NCBI GenBank assembly: GCA_016841675.1
Contig: JAENYQ010000003.1
Location: 60,279 to 124,278, forward strand
Length of the DNA: 64,000 bases
Direction of reading: 5' to 3'
Origin: Desulfotomaculum sp.
Lineage (GTDB): Bacteria > Bacillota > Desulfotomaculia > Desulfotomaculales > Desulfallaceae
Shown: positions 17,930 to 27,227 of the stretch, piece after piece
Layout: each line of letters opens with the position of its first letter
Numbering within the stretch: position 1 is the first letter of the stretch
Position numbers and translations under genes: made by a program
Notes under the pieces: model-generated
The model's database searches: none
What the model was told of the DNA's origin: nothing
The model's input: only the letters and a program-made list of their open reading frames with translations

Positions 17930-18020
17930 GGGGGAGCTCATGTTTATGGGCTGAGAAAGGGCTAGAAAGCACCTGACCCAAGAACCTGATCGGGGTAATG
18001 CCCGCGTAGGGAAGGTAGAT
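17930..18020 (+). ncRNA. TPP riboswitch (THI element)
   Basis: Contains the conserved THI-box blocks in order: GGGGGAG at the 5' end, CTGAGA (17951-17956), ACCTGATC (17984-17991) and GCGTAGGGAA (18004-18013), with a P3 stem insert between. It is followed by a terminator, so thiamine pyrophosphate should turn the downstream thiN and transporter genes off by premature termination. Confidence 0.93.
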
Positions 18021-18030
18021 CTGAACATTA

Positions 18031-18060
18031 GCGCACACCTTGCCGGGGGTGCGCTTTCTT
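18031..18060 (+). terminator. terminator of the TPP riboswitch
   Basis: GCGCACACC (18031-18039) pairs with GGGGTGCGC (18046-18054) with one mismatch, followed by TTTCTT and further T. It is the expression platform of the riboswitch. Confidence 0.75.
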
Positions 18061-18192
18061 GTTGCTTTTAATCCATAATTTAAGACTGCTGATGAGAGAA
18101 TACATAAAGAGGTCTGCCGGCGAATCAATTCATGGCACTTTTCCAACGCAATTAAGGATAGCCTTGCTAAACAAGGGGATGAAGGTGAACAG

Positions 18193-18852
18193 ATGCGCTG
18201 CGTTATTATAACTGGGGGAACAGTTGAAAATTTACAGTGGCTAAGCGAATTTATTGATGCAAAAGACCGGGTAATTTGCGTGGACGGCGGGGCCAGGTAT
18301 GCAGCCGCCCTGGAACTGATCCCCGACATAATCATTGGGGATATGGACTCTTTAGATCATAAGGAACTGGATCGTCTGGTTGGTCTGGGCGCTGCTGTCA
18401 GGGAATACCCGCCGGATAAAGATGATACAGATACCGCACTGGCGATGGCCGAGGCACTTTCCGGCAGCCCCGAGGAAATTATCATTGTCGGTGCACTGGG
18501 GACCAGGTTTGACCATTCCCTGGCCAACGTGCACCTGCTGTGCGTGGCGTTGGACCGGGGGGTAAAGGCGCGGATTATCAATGAGTATAACGAGATTAGC
18601 CTGGTGTCGCCACACGCCTCTGCTTTGCTTGACGGCCGGCCGGGAGATTTGTTTTCTCTACTACCCCTGACTGAACAGGTCACCGGGGTAAATGTAAAGG
18701 GAGTTCGCTGGCCGCTGGAAAACGCTACCTTTAGGATTGGCAATCCTTACGGGGTGAGCAATCGGCTGGCTGAGGGAAAAGTGGATATATCTGTGAGTTC
18801 GGGACTGCTGCTGTTAATAAGGACAAGCGGAGGTTTGAAATATGGGAAATAG
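18193..18852 (+). CDS. thiN: thiamine pyrophosphokinase
   Basis: Converts thiamine to thiamine pyrophosphate with ATP. 219 residues with the family blocks CVDGGARYA, PDIIIGDMDSLD (about residues 50-61), KDDTDTALAMAEAL and GALGTRFDHSLANVHLL. ATG with GAAGGTG upstream. First gene behind the TPP riboswitch; its end overlaps the next gene by eleven bases. Confidence 0.93.
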   Translation: MRCVIITGGTVENLQWLSEFIDAKDRVICVDGGARYAAALELIPDIIIGDMDSLDHKELDRLVGLGAAVREYPPDKDDTDTALAMAEALSGSPEEIIIVGALGTRFDHSLANVHLLCVALDRGVKARIINEYNEISLVSPHASALLDGRPGDLFSLLPLTEQVTGVNVKGVRWPLENATFRIGNPYGVSNRLAEGKVDISVSSGLLLLIRTSGGLKYGK

Positions 18853-19180
18853 TGGTACTAAGTTGCAACAAAATCAACTTGCAACACCTGGCACCAAGGT
18901 GATTAACGTTAGTTTTCAGGTGATACCAAATGTGCCCGGCGGTGATATTTACGCGGTGGTGGACCGGGCTATCGAGGTGGTACAGCGGTCCGGGGTCAAG
19001 TACGAGGTAGGTCCTATGGAAACTACCATGGAGGGCGAATTAAACGAATTGCTGGAGGTGGTTAAAAAAGCCCAGCAGGCCTGTGTTGAAGCCGGGGCTG
19101 TCAGGGTAATGACCCTGATTAAAATCGATTACGCGCCCGGAGGAGTCACCATGGAGGAAAAGGTAGGTAAATACAGGTGA
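18842..19180 (+). CDS. thiamine-binding protein, MTH1187/YkoF-like family
   Basis: 112-residue cytoplasmic protein of the MTH1187/YqgV (thiamine-binding) family: INVSFQVIPNVPGGDIYAVVDRAI..., the VGPMETTMEGEL block and a C-terminal VMTLIKIDYAPGG. Family members bind thiamine or its precursors and are often encoded with thiamine importers, as here. The first 19 residues are a polar extension. ATG behind GGAGGT; overlaps thiN and, by four bases, thiX. Confidence 0.85.
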   Translation: MGNSGTKLQQNQLATPGTKVINVSFQVIPNVPGGDIYAVVDRAIEVVQRSGVKYEVGPMETTMEGELNELLEVVKKAQQACVEAGAVRVMTLIKIDYAPGGVTMEEKVGKYR

Positions 19181-19947
19181 TTTTCCGGCTGATTAACAGA
19201 ATCCCTGTTACGGCGCTGGGCATCATGGCGGTGTTGTTGGTGCTCTGGGAAGCCGGCGTGCATATTACTGGCATGCCGGTCTGGTTTTTGCCTCCCCCCA
19301 GTCGGGTTTTTACCGCTTTGGTGGAGATGCTGCCGCAGCTTTTAGATCATTCACGTTACACTTTGTTGGCGGCCCTCACCGGTTTGACAGCGGCCGTCCT
19401 GGTGGCGTTGGTTTTGGCGGTGGTCATGGCTATGTCGCCCCGAATTCGGCAGGGGGTCTATCCTTTGCTTGTGTTTTCTCAAACTATTCCCATCATTACC
19501 ATTGCGCCTCTATTGATCATCTGGTTCGGTTTCGGAATTATGCCCAAGGTGGTTGTGGTAACCCTGGTCTGTTTCTTTCCGGTGGCCGTAAGCATGGCTG
19601 AAGGCATGCAGGCAGCTGATGCCGATATGGTTAAACTGTTACAGGTGATGGGAGCTTCCCGCTGGCAGACTATCAAACTGATACTGATCCCGGCCGCCCT
19701 GCCGTCATTTTTTGCCGGGCTGAAAATAGCAGGGACTTATGCCATGATGGGGGCTGTAATCGGTGAGTGGTTGGGGGCCAGCAGCGGCCTGGGGGTTTTT
19801 ATGACTCGTGCTTCGCACGCATACCAAGCTGACAGCGTCTTTGCAGCGATAATGATTATTTCATTAATCAGCCTCTTACTGTTTGCTTTAATTGAACTAA
19901 TATCTCGGTTAACCATTCCCTGGTACTACAATGAAAGGAGAAAATAA
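19177..19947 (+). CDS. thiX: ABC transporter permease, ThiX-like
   Basis: 256-residue inner-membrane permease of the NitT/TauT/ThiX class with about six membrane segments and the EAA-type loop MVKLLQVMGASRWQTIKLI followed by PAALPSFFAGLKIA. GTG start overlapping the previous stop (GTGA). Position in the TPP-riboswitch operon points to import of a thiamine precursor (HMP or formyl-aminopyrimidine); substrate assignment is inference from context. Confidence 0.88.
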   Translation: MIFRLINRIPVTALGIMAVLLVLWEAGVHITGMPVWFLPPPSRVFTALVEMLPQLLDHSRYTLLAALTGLTAAVLVALVLAVVMAMSPRIRQGVYPLLVFSQTIPIITIAPLLIIWFGFGIMPKVVVVTLVCFFPVAVSMAEGMQAADADMVKLLQVMGASRWQTIKLILIPAALPSFFAGLKIAGTYAMMGAVIGEWLGASSGLGVFMTRASHAYQADSVFAAIMIISLISLLLFALIELISRLTIPWYYNERRK

Positions 19948-19948
19948 A

Positions 19949-20944
19949 GTGATTAAAAAAGCAATCGTTCTTTTGTTAGCAGTTGTCTTATTACTGGCCG
20001 GATGTGCCGCCGCAGGTGAGGAAGCCGGGGAGGGCAAGATTGAGCCTCAATCTGTCACCGTAATGCTGGACTGGGTACCCAACACCAACCACACCGGCCT
20101 GTATGTCGCTCTGGACAAGGGCTGGTATGCTGATGAAGGGCTGCAGGTGGAAATTGTTGAACCTGCTCAGGGCGGCGCCACTGCGCCATTGGTAGCTTCA
20201 GGTCAAGCCCACTTCGGCGTGGGTTACCAGGAAGATGTTACCCAGGCCAGGGCCAACGAAGTACCGGTGGTCTCTGTGGCCGCGGTAATCCAGCATAATA
20301 CTTCTGGTTTTGCGTCCCCAAAAGAGAAAGGCATCACCAGGCCACTTAATATGGAAGGTAAGCGCTACGGCGGTTGGGGCGCCCCTACCGAGGATGCTAT
20401 GCTAAAGGCGGTTATTGAAGGCGACGGCGGTGATTTCAGTAAAGTAGAAATGATTAATACCGGGGTGGCCGATTTCTTTGCCGCAGTTGAGCGGGATATA
20501 GACTTTGCCTGGATTTATTACGGCTGGACCGGAGTGGAATCTGAACTCAGGGGCATGGAATTGGATTTCCTAGAAGTGCGTCAATTGGAACCCGCTCTGG
20601 ATTATTACACACCGGTACTTACGACAGGGGAAAAGCTAATTAAAGAAGACCCGGAACTGGTACACAAATTTTTGCGGGCTGTATCCAGGGGTTATGAATT
20701 TGCCATTGATAACCCGGAAGAAGCGGCCCGGATATTGCTTAAGTACACACCGGAAACTGATGCAGAGCTGCTGCTGGCCAGCCAAAAGTACCTGAGCCCA
20801 CGCTATCAAGACGACGCACCGCGCTGGGGGGAGCAAAAGGCCCAGGTATGGGAGCGCTACGCCCGTTGGATGTACGAAAAAGAGCTGCTGCCGGAGATGA
20901 TTGCCACTGATAAGGCTTTTACCAACGAGTTCCTGCCGAAGTAG
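19949..20944 (+). CDS. thiY: ABC transporter substrate-binding lipoprotein, ThiY-like (NMT1/THI5 family)
   Basis: 331-residue lipoprotein: VIKKAIVLLLAVVLLLAGC forms a signal peptide and lipobox. The mature N-terminus has the NMT1/THI5 motif MLDWVPNTNHTGLYVA, typical of ThiY binders of pyrimidine thiamine precursors. I chose GTG 19949 because AAAGGAG (19934-19940) is eight bases upstream, whereas the in-frame ATG at 19931 is part of that site and overlaps thiX. Confidence 0.88.
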   Translation: MIKKAIVLLLAVVLLLAGCAAAGEEAGEGKIEPQSVTVMLDWVPNTNHTGLYVALDKGWYADEGLQVEIVEPAQGGATAPLVASGQAHFGVGYQEDVTQARANEVPVVSVAAVIQHNTSGFASPKEKGITRPLNMEGKRYGGWGAPTEDAMLKAVIEGDGGDFSKVEMINTGVADFFAAVERDIDFAWIYYGWTGVESELRGMELDFLEVRQLEPALDYYTPVLTTGEKLIKEDPELVHKFLRAVSRGYEFAIDNPEEAARILLKYTPETDAELLLASQKYLSPRYQDDAPRWGEQKAQVWERYARWMYEKELLPEMIATDKAFTNEFLPK

Positions 20945-21015
20945 CTAACTCCAGCTTTGCGCATCCGCCAGGACAAATTTGGTGGGACAATGGGGCATAG
21001 AATCGAGGTGTTTTT

Positions 21016-21807
21016 TTGACAACCAGGGAGAGTATAAACAACTTAAAGTATGACCCCGTTGTTTTGCTGGAGGGTGTGGCCAAAAGTTTTGTGGTGGGCG
21101 GTAAACAGCTGCCTATTCTGGACGAGGTTTCTGTGCGGGTGGGCGAAGGGGAGTTTGTCAGCTTAATCGGCCCCAGCGGGTGTGGTAAGAGTACGCTGTT
21201 TAATATTATATGCGGGCTTGAGCGCCCCGATAGGGGCCGGGTGGTCTTGGCGGGAAATGAAAACCTGCGGGCGGTGGATACCGTGTCTTACATGCCCCAG
21301 AAGGACCTGCTGTTACCCTGGCGCACCGTGCTGGACAATGTTATCCTAGCCCGGGAAGTGGCCGGGGATGATCGCGAAAAGGCCCGTCGGGAAGCAAAAG
21401 AATTAATGTCTTTGTTCGGCCTGGCCGGGTTTGAGAAGAGTTATCCGGCCGAGCTTTCCGGCGGTATGCGCCAGCGGGCCGCCCTGATGCGCACCATGCT
21501 GGCGCATCGAAATATCCTTCTGCTGGATGAACCTTTTGGGGCCCTGGATGCCATTACCAGGACTAAAATGCAGCAATGGCTGTTGGAGGTCTGGAACAGA
21601 TTCAGGCGGGCCATTTTTTTTATTACCCACGATATTGAAGAAGCCATTTTTCTGTCTGACCGGGTTTATGTGCTAACACCTCGGCCTGCCAGGGTTGCTC
21701 TGCACCTAAATATTAATCTGCCCAGGCCACGCCGGTATGAGTGTGTTACTGCCCCGGATTTTTTGGCGATTAAAAAACAAATTATGCAGGCGTTAACCTC
21801 TACTTAA
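21016..21807 (+). CDS. thiZ: ABC transporter ATP-binding protein, ThiZ-like
   Basis: 263-residue ATPase of the ThiYXZ importer. Walker A GPSGCGKST, signature LSGGMRQRAALMRTML, Walker B LLLDEPFGALDA and H-loop ITHDIEEA are intact; the sequence around MPQKDLLLPWRTVLDN is typical of NitT/TauT/ThiZ ATPases. TTG start at 21016 behind GAGGTG. Last gene of the riboswitch operon; it converges with the next gene with a one-base gap. Confidence 0.9.
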   Translation: MTTRESINNLKYDPVVLLEGVAKSFVVGGKQLPILDEVSVRVGEGEFVSLIGPSGCGKSTLFNIICGLERPDRGRVVLAGNENLRAVDTVSYMPQKDLLLPWRTVLDNVILAREVAGDDREKARREAKELMSLFGLAGFEKSYPAELSGGMRQRAALMRTMLAHRNILLLDEPFGALDAITRTKMQQWLLEVWNRFRRAIFFITHDIEEAIFLSDRVYVLTPRPARVALHLNINLPRPRRYECVTAPDFLAIKKQIMQALTST

Positions 21808-21808
21808 G

Positions 21809-22252
21809 TCAACATTCCTCAATTAACCTGAGCAAACCGGCAGCGAAGCGTTCGTCGTCCTCTGCGGTACGTGGGCGCGGGCCGCGGGTACGGCCGCCGC
21901 CGCGCCGGAGCTTGGCTTTGATTTCGCGTTCCTCCAGTAAAAAGTCCATGGTTTCCGGGCGATATATCCGGCCCCCGGGAGAAATGGCTGCTGCCTTTCT
22001 GCCCAGCACCAGAGCCGCCAACCCCCAGTCCTGGGTGACCACGATGTCTCCGGCGGCTGTCATATTAATGACAGCCAAATCTGCTTCCTGGGAAGCATCA
22101 CCCACAGTGACATGGTGATCTGAGATTATATTGTGGTTGAAATTGGCCACGGTATGCAACGGTATCGAGTGTCGGGCGGCCATTTTGCGGCACACCTGCA
22201 TGGCGCCCCTGGGGCAGGCGTCAGCATCCACGATAATTTTCAACGGTTTCAC
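21809..22252 (-). CDS. UPF0178/DUF188 protein, YaiI/YqxD family
   Basis: 147-residue cytoplasmic protein of the YaiI/YqxD family, a PIN-like fold of unknown function. Family motifs: [13 protein letters not shown] at the N-terminus, [29 protein letters not shown] and the basic [11 protein letters not shown] before the C-terminal helix. GTG start. Convergent with thiZ. Confidence 0.9.
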   Translation of the reverse strand: MKPLKIIVDADACPRGAMQVCRKMAARHSIPLHTVANFNHNIISDHHVTVGDASQEADLAVINMTAAGDIVVTQDWGLAALVLGRKAAAISPGGRIYRPETMDFLLEEREIKAKLRRGGGRTRGPRPRTAEDDERFAAGLLRLIEEC

Positions 22253-22287
22253 CGTCCGATTCTAAATTCTTAAAGGGACCTAGAAAT

Positions 22288-22332
22288 GGTACTGGCTCCT
22301 ATGCTTCATTAGAGGAGCCAGTACCGTTTTTG
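22288..22332. terminator. 13-bp perfect hairpin with T-run
   Basis: GGTACTGGCTCCT (22288-22300) and AGGAGCCAGTACC (22313-22325) form a perfect stem with a 12-nt loop, followed by GTTTTTG on the plus strand. No plus-strand gene ends nearby (thiZ ends 480 nt earlier), so it may end readthrough from the thi operon. Confidence 0.6.
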
Positions 22333-22454
22333 TTCCTTAAACATACAGTATATCCTAAAAAGTTGCCATTCTTGGCGTTCTTCCTTTAGCTGCTCCACCA
22401 TAACGTGGTATTCTTCTTTTTGAATCCATCATCGGCTGCCTCCGAAAAAATCAT
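22309..22454 (-). pseudogene. possible frameshifted small gene
   Basis: On the minus strand GAGGTG is followed after seven bases by ATG (22454), but the frame (MIFSEAADDGFKKKNTT...) stops after 22 codons. After an A-rich run the next frame continues as EEYHVMVEQLKEERQEWQLF...CMFKEQKRYW and stops at 22309, looking like helical coding sequence. This fits a gene of about 50 codons broken by one frameshift; it could equally be chance. The remainder of 22253-22664 shows nothing else. Confidence 0.3.
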
Positions 22455-22664
22455 TAAACGGCACCTCATATTTATTATAAATAATGATTGAATTCTGCGT
22501 TAAAAAGTCTACTCCTGCCTATTAAGGAAAACTGTATCCATCATTTATATCAGTTTGTTTTTCTATGATTAATAAATATTAAAAAGCAATTTAAAAAAAG
22601 GATATGTAAAATTTAGGTAGAAAATATTAAATGTTAATATTTTACATGTGGAAGGAGCAAGCAG

Positions 22665-23225
22665 ATGATGATGGGAGAATCTATGATTTTAACCTGGATT
22701 AGCGTGGGTGCGGCCCTGAGTTTCCTTTTAACTTACCGTTTATTAGGGGGGTTGTCCCGGAAAGACAAGGATGAGAAGGTTCGGGCTTTCGCGGTAGAAA
22801 ATGAAGCATTAAAAAGAACTAACAGTATCTACCGTGAGAGGATTGATCAGTTGGAAGATACCCTATTTAGCAATAAAAAGTATCATGAGATGGCTAGGGA
22901 AATAGAAAAGCTTAGTGCCGGCAATTACAGCCTGCGCAGCAAGCTCAAAGACTTGGAATGTTTGGTGGATGCGGAAAGAAAAAGAAACACCAGGGAACGG
23001 GTAGAATACCTGGAAAAAAAAGTGGAAAATCTTAAAAAACAATTGGACGTAAAATTTGTTGATGACCGGGAAACCGTTACCCAAAGCGCTATTATTCCGG
23101 TGGAGATCATTCCCGCCGACTCAGAAGTTGCTGTAGCGTTTGAAGCCAGTCATTTCCAAAGGAATGAGCCAAATAAAAAGCGCAAAAGAAAATGGTCCGC
23201 CATTGCACGTGCCCGGAAGTTATAG
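22665..23225 (+). CDS. membrane-anchored coiled-coil protein, unknown
   Basis: 186 residues. One membrane segment near the N-terminus (about residues 8-28), then a long heptad-rich helix (about 40-130: KVRAFAVENEALKRT, RERIDQLEDTL, ERVEYLEKKVENLKKQLD) and a basic tail (NKKRKRKWSAIARARK). Good ribosome binding site (GGAAGGAG). It stands alone between non-coding stretches. Layout recalls small division or chromosome-organising proteins, but no family is recognised. Confidence 0.65.
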   Translation: MMMGESMILTWISVGAALSFLLTYRLLGGLSRKDKDEKVRAFAVENEALKRTNSIYRERIDQLEDTLFSNKKYHEMAREIEKLSAGNYSLRSKLKDLECLVDAERKRNTRERVEYLEKKVENLKKQLDVKFVDDRETVTQSAIIPVEIIPADSEVAVAFEASHFQRNEPNKKRKRKWSAIARARKL

Positions 23226-23362
23226 CATTAAGTGCCTGGCTGTAAAATTATTGCCTTTTTTACAATATATATAGTTCGTATCTTGTCGCTGCTCTAGTGC
23301 ATTCTCATTCCGGCAACAGGACAAAATAAACAATATGCAAATACGGATCACGGAGGTCAGCT

Positions 23363-25909
23363 ATGTTTTATTTCCGCACCGTTTCAGTAAATCCGTTGTT
23401 GCCGGAACGTATCCATCGACTACGGGAGTTATCCCGCAACCTGTGGTTCAGTTGGAACCAACAGGCCCGGGAACTATTTAAGGACATTGACCCAAGGCTT
23501 TGGGAACAGGTGGGCCACAATCCAGTAAAACTGCTGCTGCAGGTACGCCGGGAAGACTTGGACCGGGCGTCGTTGGACGGCACATACCTGAGTAAATACG
23601 ACGCTGTGATGAGTGAGTTTGATAAGTACATGAGCGAGGAAAAATGGTTGCAGCGTTTGCATCCCCAGTATAAAAAACACGTTATCGCTTACTTTTCCGC
23701 TGAATTTGGACTGCACGAGTCCTGCCCGGTATACTCGGGCGGTCTTGGTGTGCTGGCCGGGGATCACGCCAAATCAGCTAGTGATTTAGGCCTGCCCCTG
23801 GTAGGAGTAGGATTAATGTATCGGCATGGCTATTTTAACCAGCGTATCGACCGGGACGGCTGGCAGCAAGCAATTTACCCGGACTTGAACTTTAACGAAA
23901 TGCCGGTTATGCCCGTGGTTGGGGCAAGTGGATTGGAAACCACCGTGGCGGTAGAGTATCCCGGCCGCACTGTTTTTGCCAGGGTGTGGGAAGTAAAAGT
24001 CGGACTGAACCGAATTTTTTTACTGGATAGTGACCTCCCGTTAAACCTGAAGGAAGACAGGAAAATAACCGGCCAGCTCTACGGCGGCGGGAGCAAAAAC
24101 CGCATTGCCCAGGAGATTATGCTGGGTGTCGGGGGTGTGCGGGCTCTCAAAGCTATAGGGATTATTCCTTCTGTCTGGCATATTAACGAGGGGCATGCTG
24201 CCTTTTTAACTCTGGAACGGATGCGGGAAATGGTCAGTGCAGGTATCCCGGCATCCACGGCCAGGGATGCCGTCAGGTCAAACACAGTTTTTACCACCCA
24301 TACACCGGTGCCGGCCGGCCACGACGTATTCGACCGTTCTATAGCGGAGAGATACTTGCAGGAATTGTGCCGGGATACAGGTATGGAGTGTGAAGCTTTT
24401 ATTGAACAGGGCTGGGATGTTCAGCAGGGTGAGTTCAATATGACCCTGCTGGCCATGCGTATGACCGGTTATTGCAATGGAGTGAGCAAACTGCATGGTG
24501 AGGTTTCTCGCCATATGTTTCACCGTTTTTATCCGGGCTTGTCGGTGGAAGAAGTGCCGATTACGTCAGTAACCAATGGAGTGCATGCCGATACTTGGAT
24601 TGCCGAGACCTGGAAAAACGTTTTTGAACGTTACCTGGGCCAGGGTTGGGCTGAGCCCGGAAATGCTGGAGACATTTTGAATCAACTGAACGAGATACCG
24701 GACCGGGAAATTTGGGAGGTCCATAACTGCTTAAAAAATGCTATGGTACAGTTTGTACGGGAAAAACTGCGGGAGCAAAAATATCAGCACCGGGAGACTC
24801 CTGAAGCAATGGCCGAAGTGGATAACGCTTTAATTCCCGGTGCCCTGACCATTGGATTTGCCCGCCGGTTTGCCACCTACAAGCGAGCTACCCTGATTTT
24901 TAGTGAACAGGATCGACTGGCGTCAATCCTGAATAACCCCGACCGCCCGGTGCAGATAATTTTTGCCGGCAAAGCCCACCCGGCGGACCGCTCAGGGATG
25001 GAGTTAATCCGTTGTATTCTTGACTACGCGCAACAGGAGCATTTTAGGGGCAAAGTAGTTTTTCTTGAAGATTATGATATTAACGTGGCCAGAAACCTTG
25101 TCCATGGTGTAGATATCTGGCTTAACACCCCGGTATGGCCTATGGAAGCCAGTGGTACCAGTGGCATGAAAGCAGCTATGAACGGGGTGCTGCACTGCAG
25201 CGTGCTGGACGGCTGGTGGCCGGAAGGGTATAACGGTAAAAACGGGTTTAGCATTGGCCGCCCCGGTGATATGCAGTTTAATCGATCCGACCAAGACCGG
25301 GATGACACCCGCAACCTGTATCGGGTTTTGGAAGAGTTGGTGATTCCACTTTATTACGAGCGTCAAGATAATGTCCCTACCCGGTGGGTGGCGATGATGC
25401 GAGAATCCATCCGCATGGCTATTGAACATTTCAGCACCGCCAGGATGGTTTCCGAGTACACGGAACGTTTATACATCCCGGCCATTGACCGAGGCATCGC
25501 GTTTATGGAATCGGGTCTGGAAGTGGCCGAACAAACCGGGCGTTTTAAAAAGTTTATGCAGGAAAACTGGCACCACGTGCGAGTGGATCAAGTGGCAACC
25601 AACGGTAAATGGAACATGGAAGCTGGCGAGGAGCTGGAGTTGGAATCGGTAGTCAAGCTTGGTCCCATTAGCCCGGGAAGTGTGACTGTGGAAATTACTT
25701 TTGGTGACGACCGGGGAGGCTACCTGGATCATCTTAAAACCCGGCCTATGGATCTGCAGGGACAAGTAGGAGAAGGGGCTTACCGGTTCATGGGACGATT
25801 GCCCCTGGGGCAGGGAACCTTTGGTTATACTGTTCGGGTTAGGCCGGATTACCAGGACCGGGTAGCGATGTTTGACACGCCCCTGGTACGTTGGGCGGAT
25901 AGTTTTTAA
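23363..25909 (+). CDS. glgP: alpha-glucan (glycogen) phosphorylase, DUF3417-type
   Basis: Phosphorolyses alpha-1,4-glucans to glucose 1-phosphate (GT35). 848 residues, of the Thermotoga/archaeal-like branch with an N-terminal DUF3417 domain (RIHRLRELSRNLWFSWNQQARELF). Core motifs: AYFSAEFGLHESCPVYSGGLGVLAGDH (in part), WHINEGHAAFLTLERM, TTHTPVPAGHDVF, FARRFATYKRATL, and the PLP site MEASGTSGMKAAMNGVL. C-terminal 100 residues form an extra beta domain typical of this branch. No other glycogen gene is adjacent. ATG behind CGGAGG. Confidence 0.93.
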   Translation: MFYFRTVSVNPLLPERIHRLRELSRNLWFSWNQQARELFKDIDPRLWEQVGHNPVKLLLQVRREDLDRASLDGTYLSKYDAVMSEFDKYMSEEKWLQRLHPQYKKHVIAYFSAEFGLHESCPVYSGGLGVLAGDHAKSASDLGLPLVGVGLMYRHGYFNQRIDRDGWQQAIYPDLNFNEMPVMPVVGASGLETTVAVEYPGRTVFARVWEVKVGLNRIFLLDSDLPLNLKEDRKITGQLYGGGSKNRIAQEIMLGVGGVRALKAIGIIPSVWHINEGHAAFLTLERMREMVSAGIPASTARDAVRSNTVFTTHTPVPAGHDVFDRSIAERYLQELCRDTGMECEAFIEQGWDVQQGEFNMTLLAMRMTGYCNGVSKLHGEVSRHMFHRFYPGLSVEEVPITSVTNGVHADTWIAETWKNVFERYLGQGWAEPGNAGDILNQLNEIPDREIWEVHNCLKNAMVQFVREKLREQKYQHRETPEAMAEVDNALIPGALTIGFARRFATYKRATLIFSEQDRLASILNNPDRPVQIIFAGKAHPADRSGMELIRCILDYAQQEHFRGKVVFLEDYDINVARNLVHGVDIWLNTPVWPMEASGTSGMKAAMNGVLHCSVLDGWWPEGYNGKNGFSIGRPGDMQFNRSDQDRDDTRNLYRVLEELVIPLYYERQDNVPTRWVAMMRESIRMAIEHFSTARMVSEYTERLYIPAIDRGIAFMESGLEVAEQTGRFKKFMQENWHHVRVDQVATNGKWNMEAGEELELESVVKLGPISPGSVTVEITFGDDRGGYLDHLKTRPMDLQGQVGEGAYRFMGRLPLGQGTFGYTVRVRPDYQDRVAMFDTPLVRWADSF

Positions 25910-26037
25910 CATTGTATTTTGTTGGCTAAGGAGTTTTAGGTTTTCAGAAGGCACCAGTTAAGTGTTGCGGAAGTATATTTACCCAGCAACGAGGCAAGAT
26001 AAAAAATGAATGTTTAATCTGTAAACCGGGTGAGAGC

Positions 26038-26736
26038 ATGCTACTGGTAATTATCAGAACCCTGATTCTTTACGTTGCTGTGCTGGTGGTCATGCGCATT
26101 ATGGGCAAGCGGGAAATCGGTCAGCTGCAGCCTATGGAACTGGTTGTGGCGCTGATGATCGCGGATTTGGCTGCCATCCCCATGCAAAACACGGGCATCC
26201 CTTTGTTAAGCGGTCTGATACCGATAATCGTTTTGATGGCGGCTCAGGTTACCTTGGCGCTAGTATCCATGAAAAGCCCCAAGGTCCGGGACATTGTTGA
26301 CGGCCGCCCCAGCGTGGTAGTAAAAAATGGCTTGATCATGGAATCTGAGCTGCGCAGGTTACGGTACAGCATTAACGATTTGCTCGAACAGCTCAGGGGT
26401 AAGAACTTCCCCAACCTCGCCGACGTTGAATTCGCCATCCTGGAGACAAACGGCCAGCTCAGTGTTATCCCCAAATCTCAAAAACGTCCCCTGCAACCTT
26501 GTGACCTGCATCTCGACACGGGACACGAAGGTATGCCCTTGACCATAATAACGGATGGCGTGGTGAACGGTATAAACCTGCGTGAAATGAATCTGAATGA
26601 AAAATGGATGCGTGAAGAATTGCACAAACGGGGAGTTGCTGACGTGAAACAGGTGTTTTTTGCTAACGTTGATACCTCTGGCAAACTGTTTTTCCAGCTT
26701 AAATCCGGGGCTAACGGGGGAAGGGAAAAATCATGA
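26038..26736 (+). CDS. DUF421 (YetF-family) membrane protein
   Basis: 232 residues: three membrane segments at the N-terminus with the family motif VMRIMGKREIGQLQPMELVVALMIADLAA (in part), then a cytoplasmic domain (DGRPSVVVKNGLIMESELRRLRYSINDLLEQLR, in part; ILETNGQLSV). Family function unknown; YetF-like proteins of Bacillus are linked to the spore membrane. Overlaps the next gene by four bases (ATGA), a common DUF421-DUF4363 pairing. A second DUF421 gene lies at 62451-63161. Confidence 0.9.
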   Translation: MLLVIIRTLILYVAVLVVMRIMGKREIGQLQPMELVVALMIADLAAIPMQNTGIPLLSGLIPIIVLMAAQVTLALVSMKSPKVRDIVDGRPSVVVKNGLIMESELRRLRYSINDLLEQLRGKNFPNLADVEFAILETNGQLSVIPKSQKRPLQPCDLHLDTGHEGMPLTIITDGVVNGINLREMNLNEKWMREELHKRGVADVKQVFFANVDTSGKLFFQLKSGANGGREKS

Positions 26737-27113
26737 AGGTTTATATCGCGGTGGCCGGCATGGTTTTGTTTCTGCTGGTAATGAGTGTTTATACACTGCA
26801 AGCCTTCAGCGATACCGCTGCGCAGATGTCTGGTGGGATTGACCGGCTGGAGTCGGATGTCCTTAACAGCGACTGGACAGGGGCCGCAAATAAAGTTGAG
26901 GCGATTAAAGAAGACTGGGATAAGTACAAGCAGTGGTGGGCTGTATTTATCGACCACCAAGAGATAGACAATATCGATATGGCCCTGGCCAGGGCGGAAA
27001 AATTCATTGTAACACAGGAAAGGGCCTTGGCTGCCGGTGAACTGGCAGTGCTAAGATTAATGCTGGAGCATATACCTGAAAAGGAACAAATTAATCTAAA
27101 AAACGTATTTTAA
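26733..27113 (+). CDS. DUF4363 protein
   Basis: 126 residues with one N-terminal membrane segment (about 4-26) and an extracytoplasmic helical domain containing WTGAANKVEAIKEDWDKYKQWWAVFIDHQEIDNID (in part), the DUF4363 signature. Translationally coupled to the DUF421 gene, so the two probably act as a complex. Function unknown. Confidence 0.88.
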   Translation: MKVYIAVAGMVLFLLVMSVYTLQAFSDTAAQMSGGIDRLESDVLNSDWTGAANKVEAIKEDWDKYKQWWAVFIDHQEIDNIDMALARAEKFIVTQERALAAGELAVLRLMLEHIPEKEQINLKNVF

Positions 27114-27227
27114 CGTCGGTTCCCTCAACTTCTTCATCGTTTCAGCTTCTAGAAAAGTTATTTAGTTTAAAAAAGCCATAGATGTTTAATGAGGCCACTG
27201 ATAAATTCAATTAATAAGGCAGATAAC

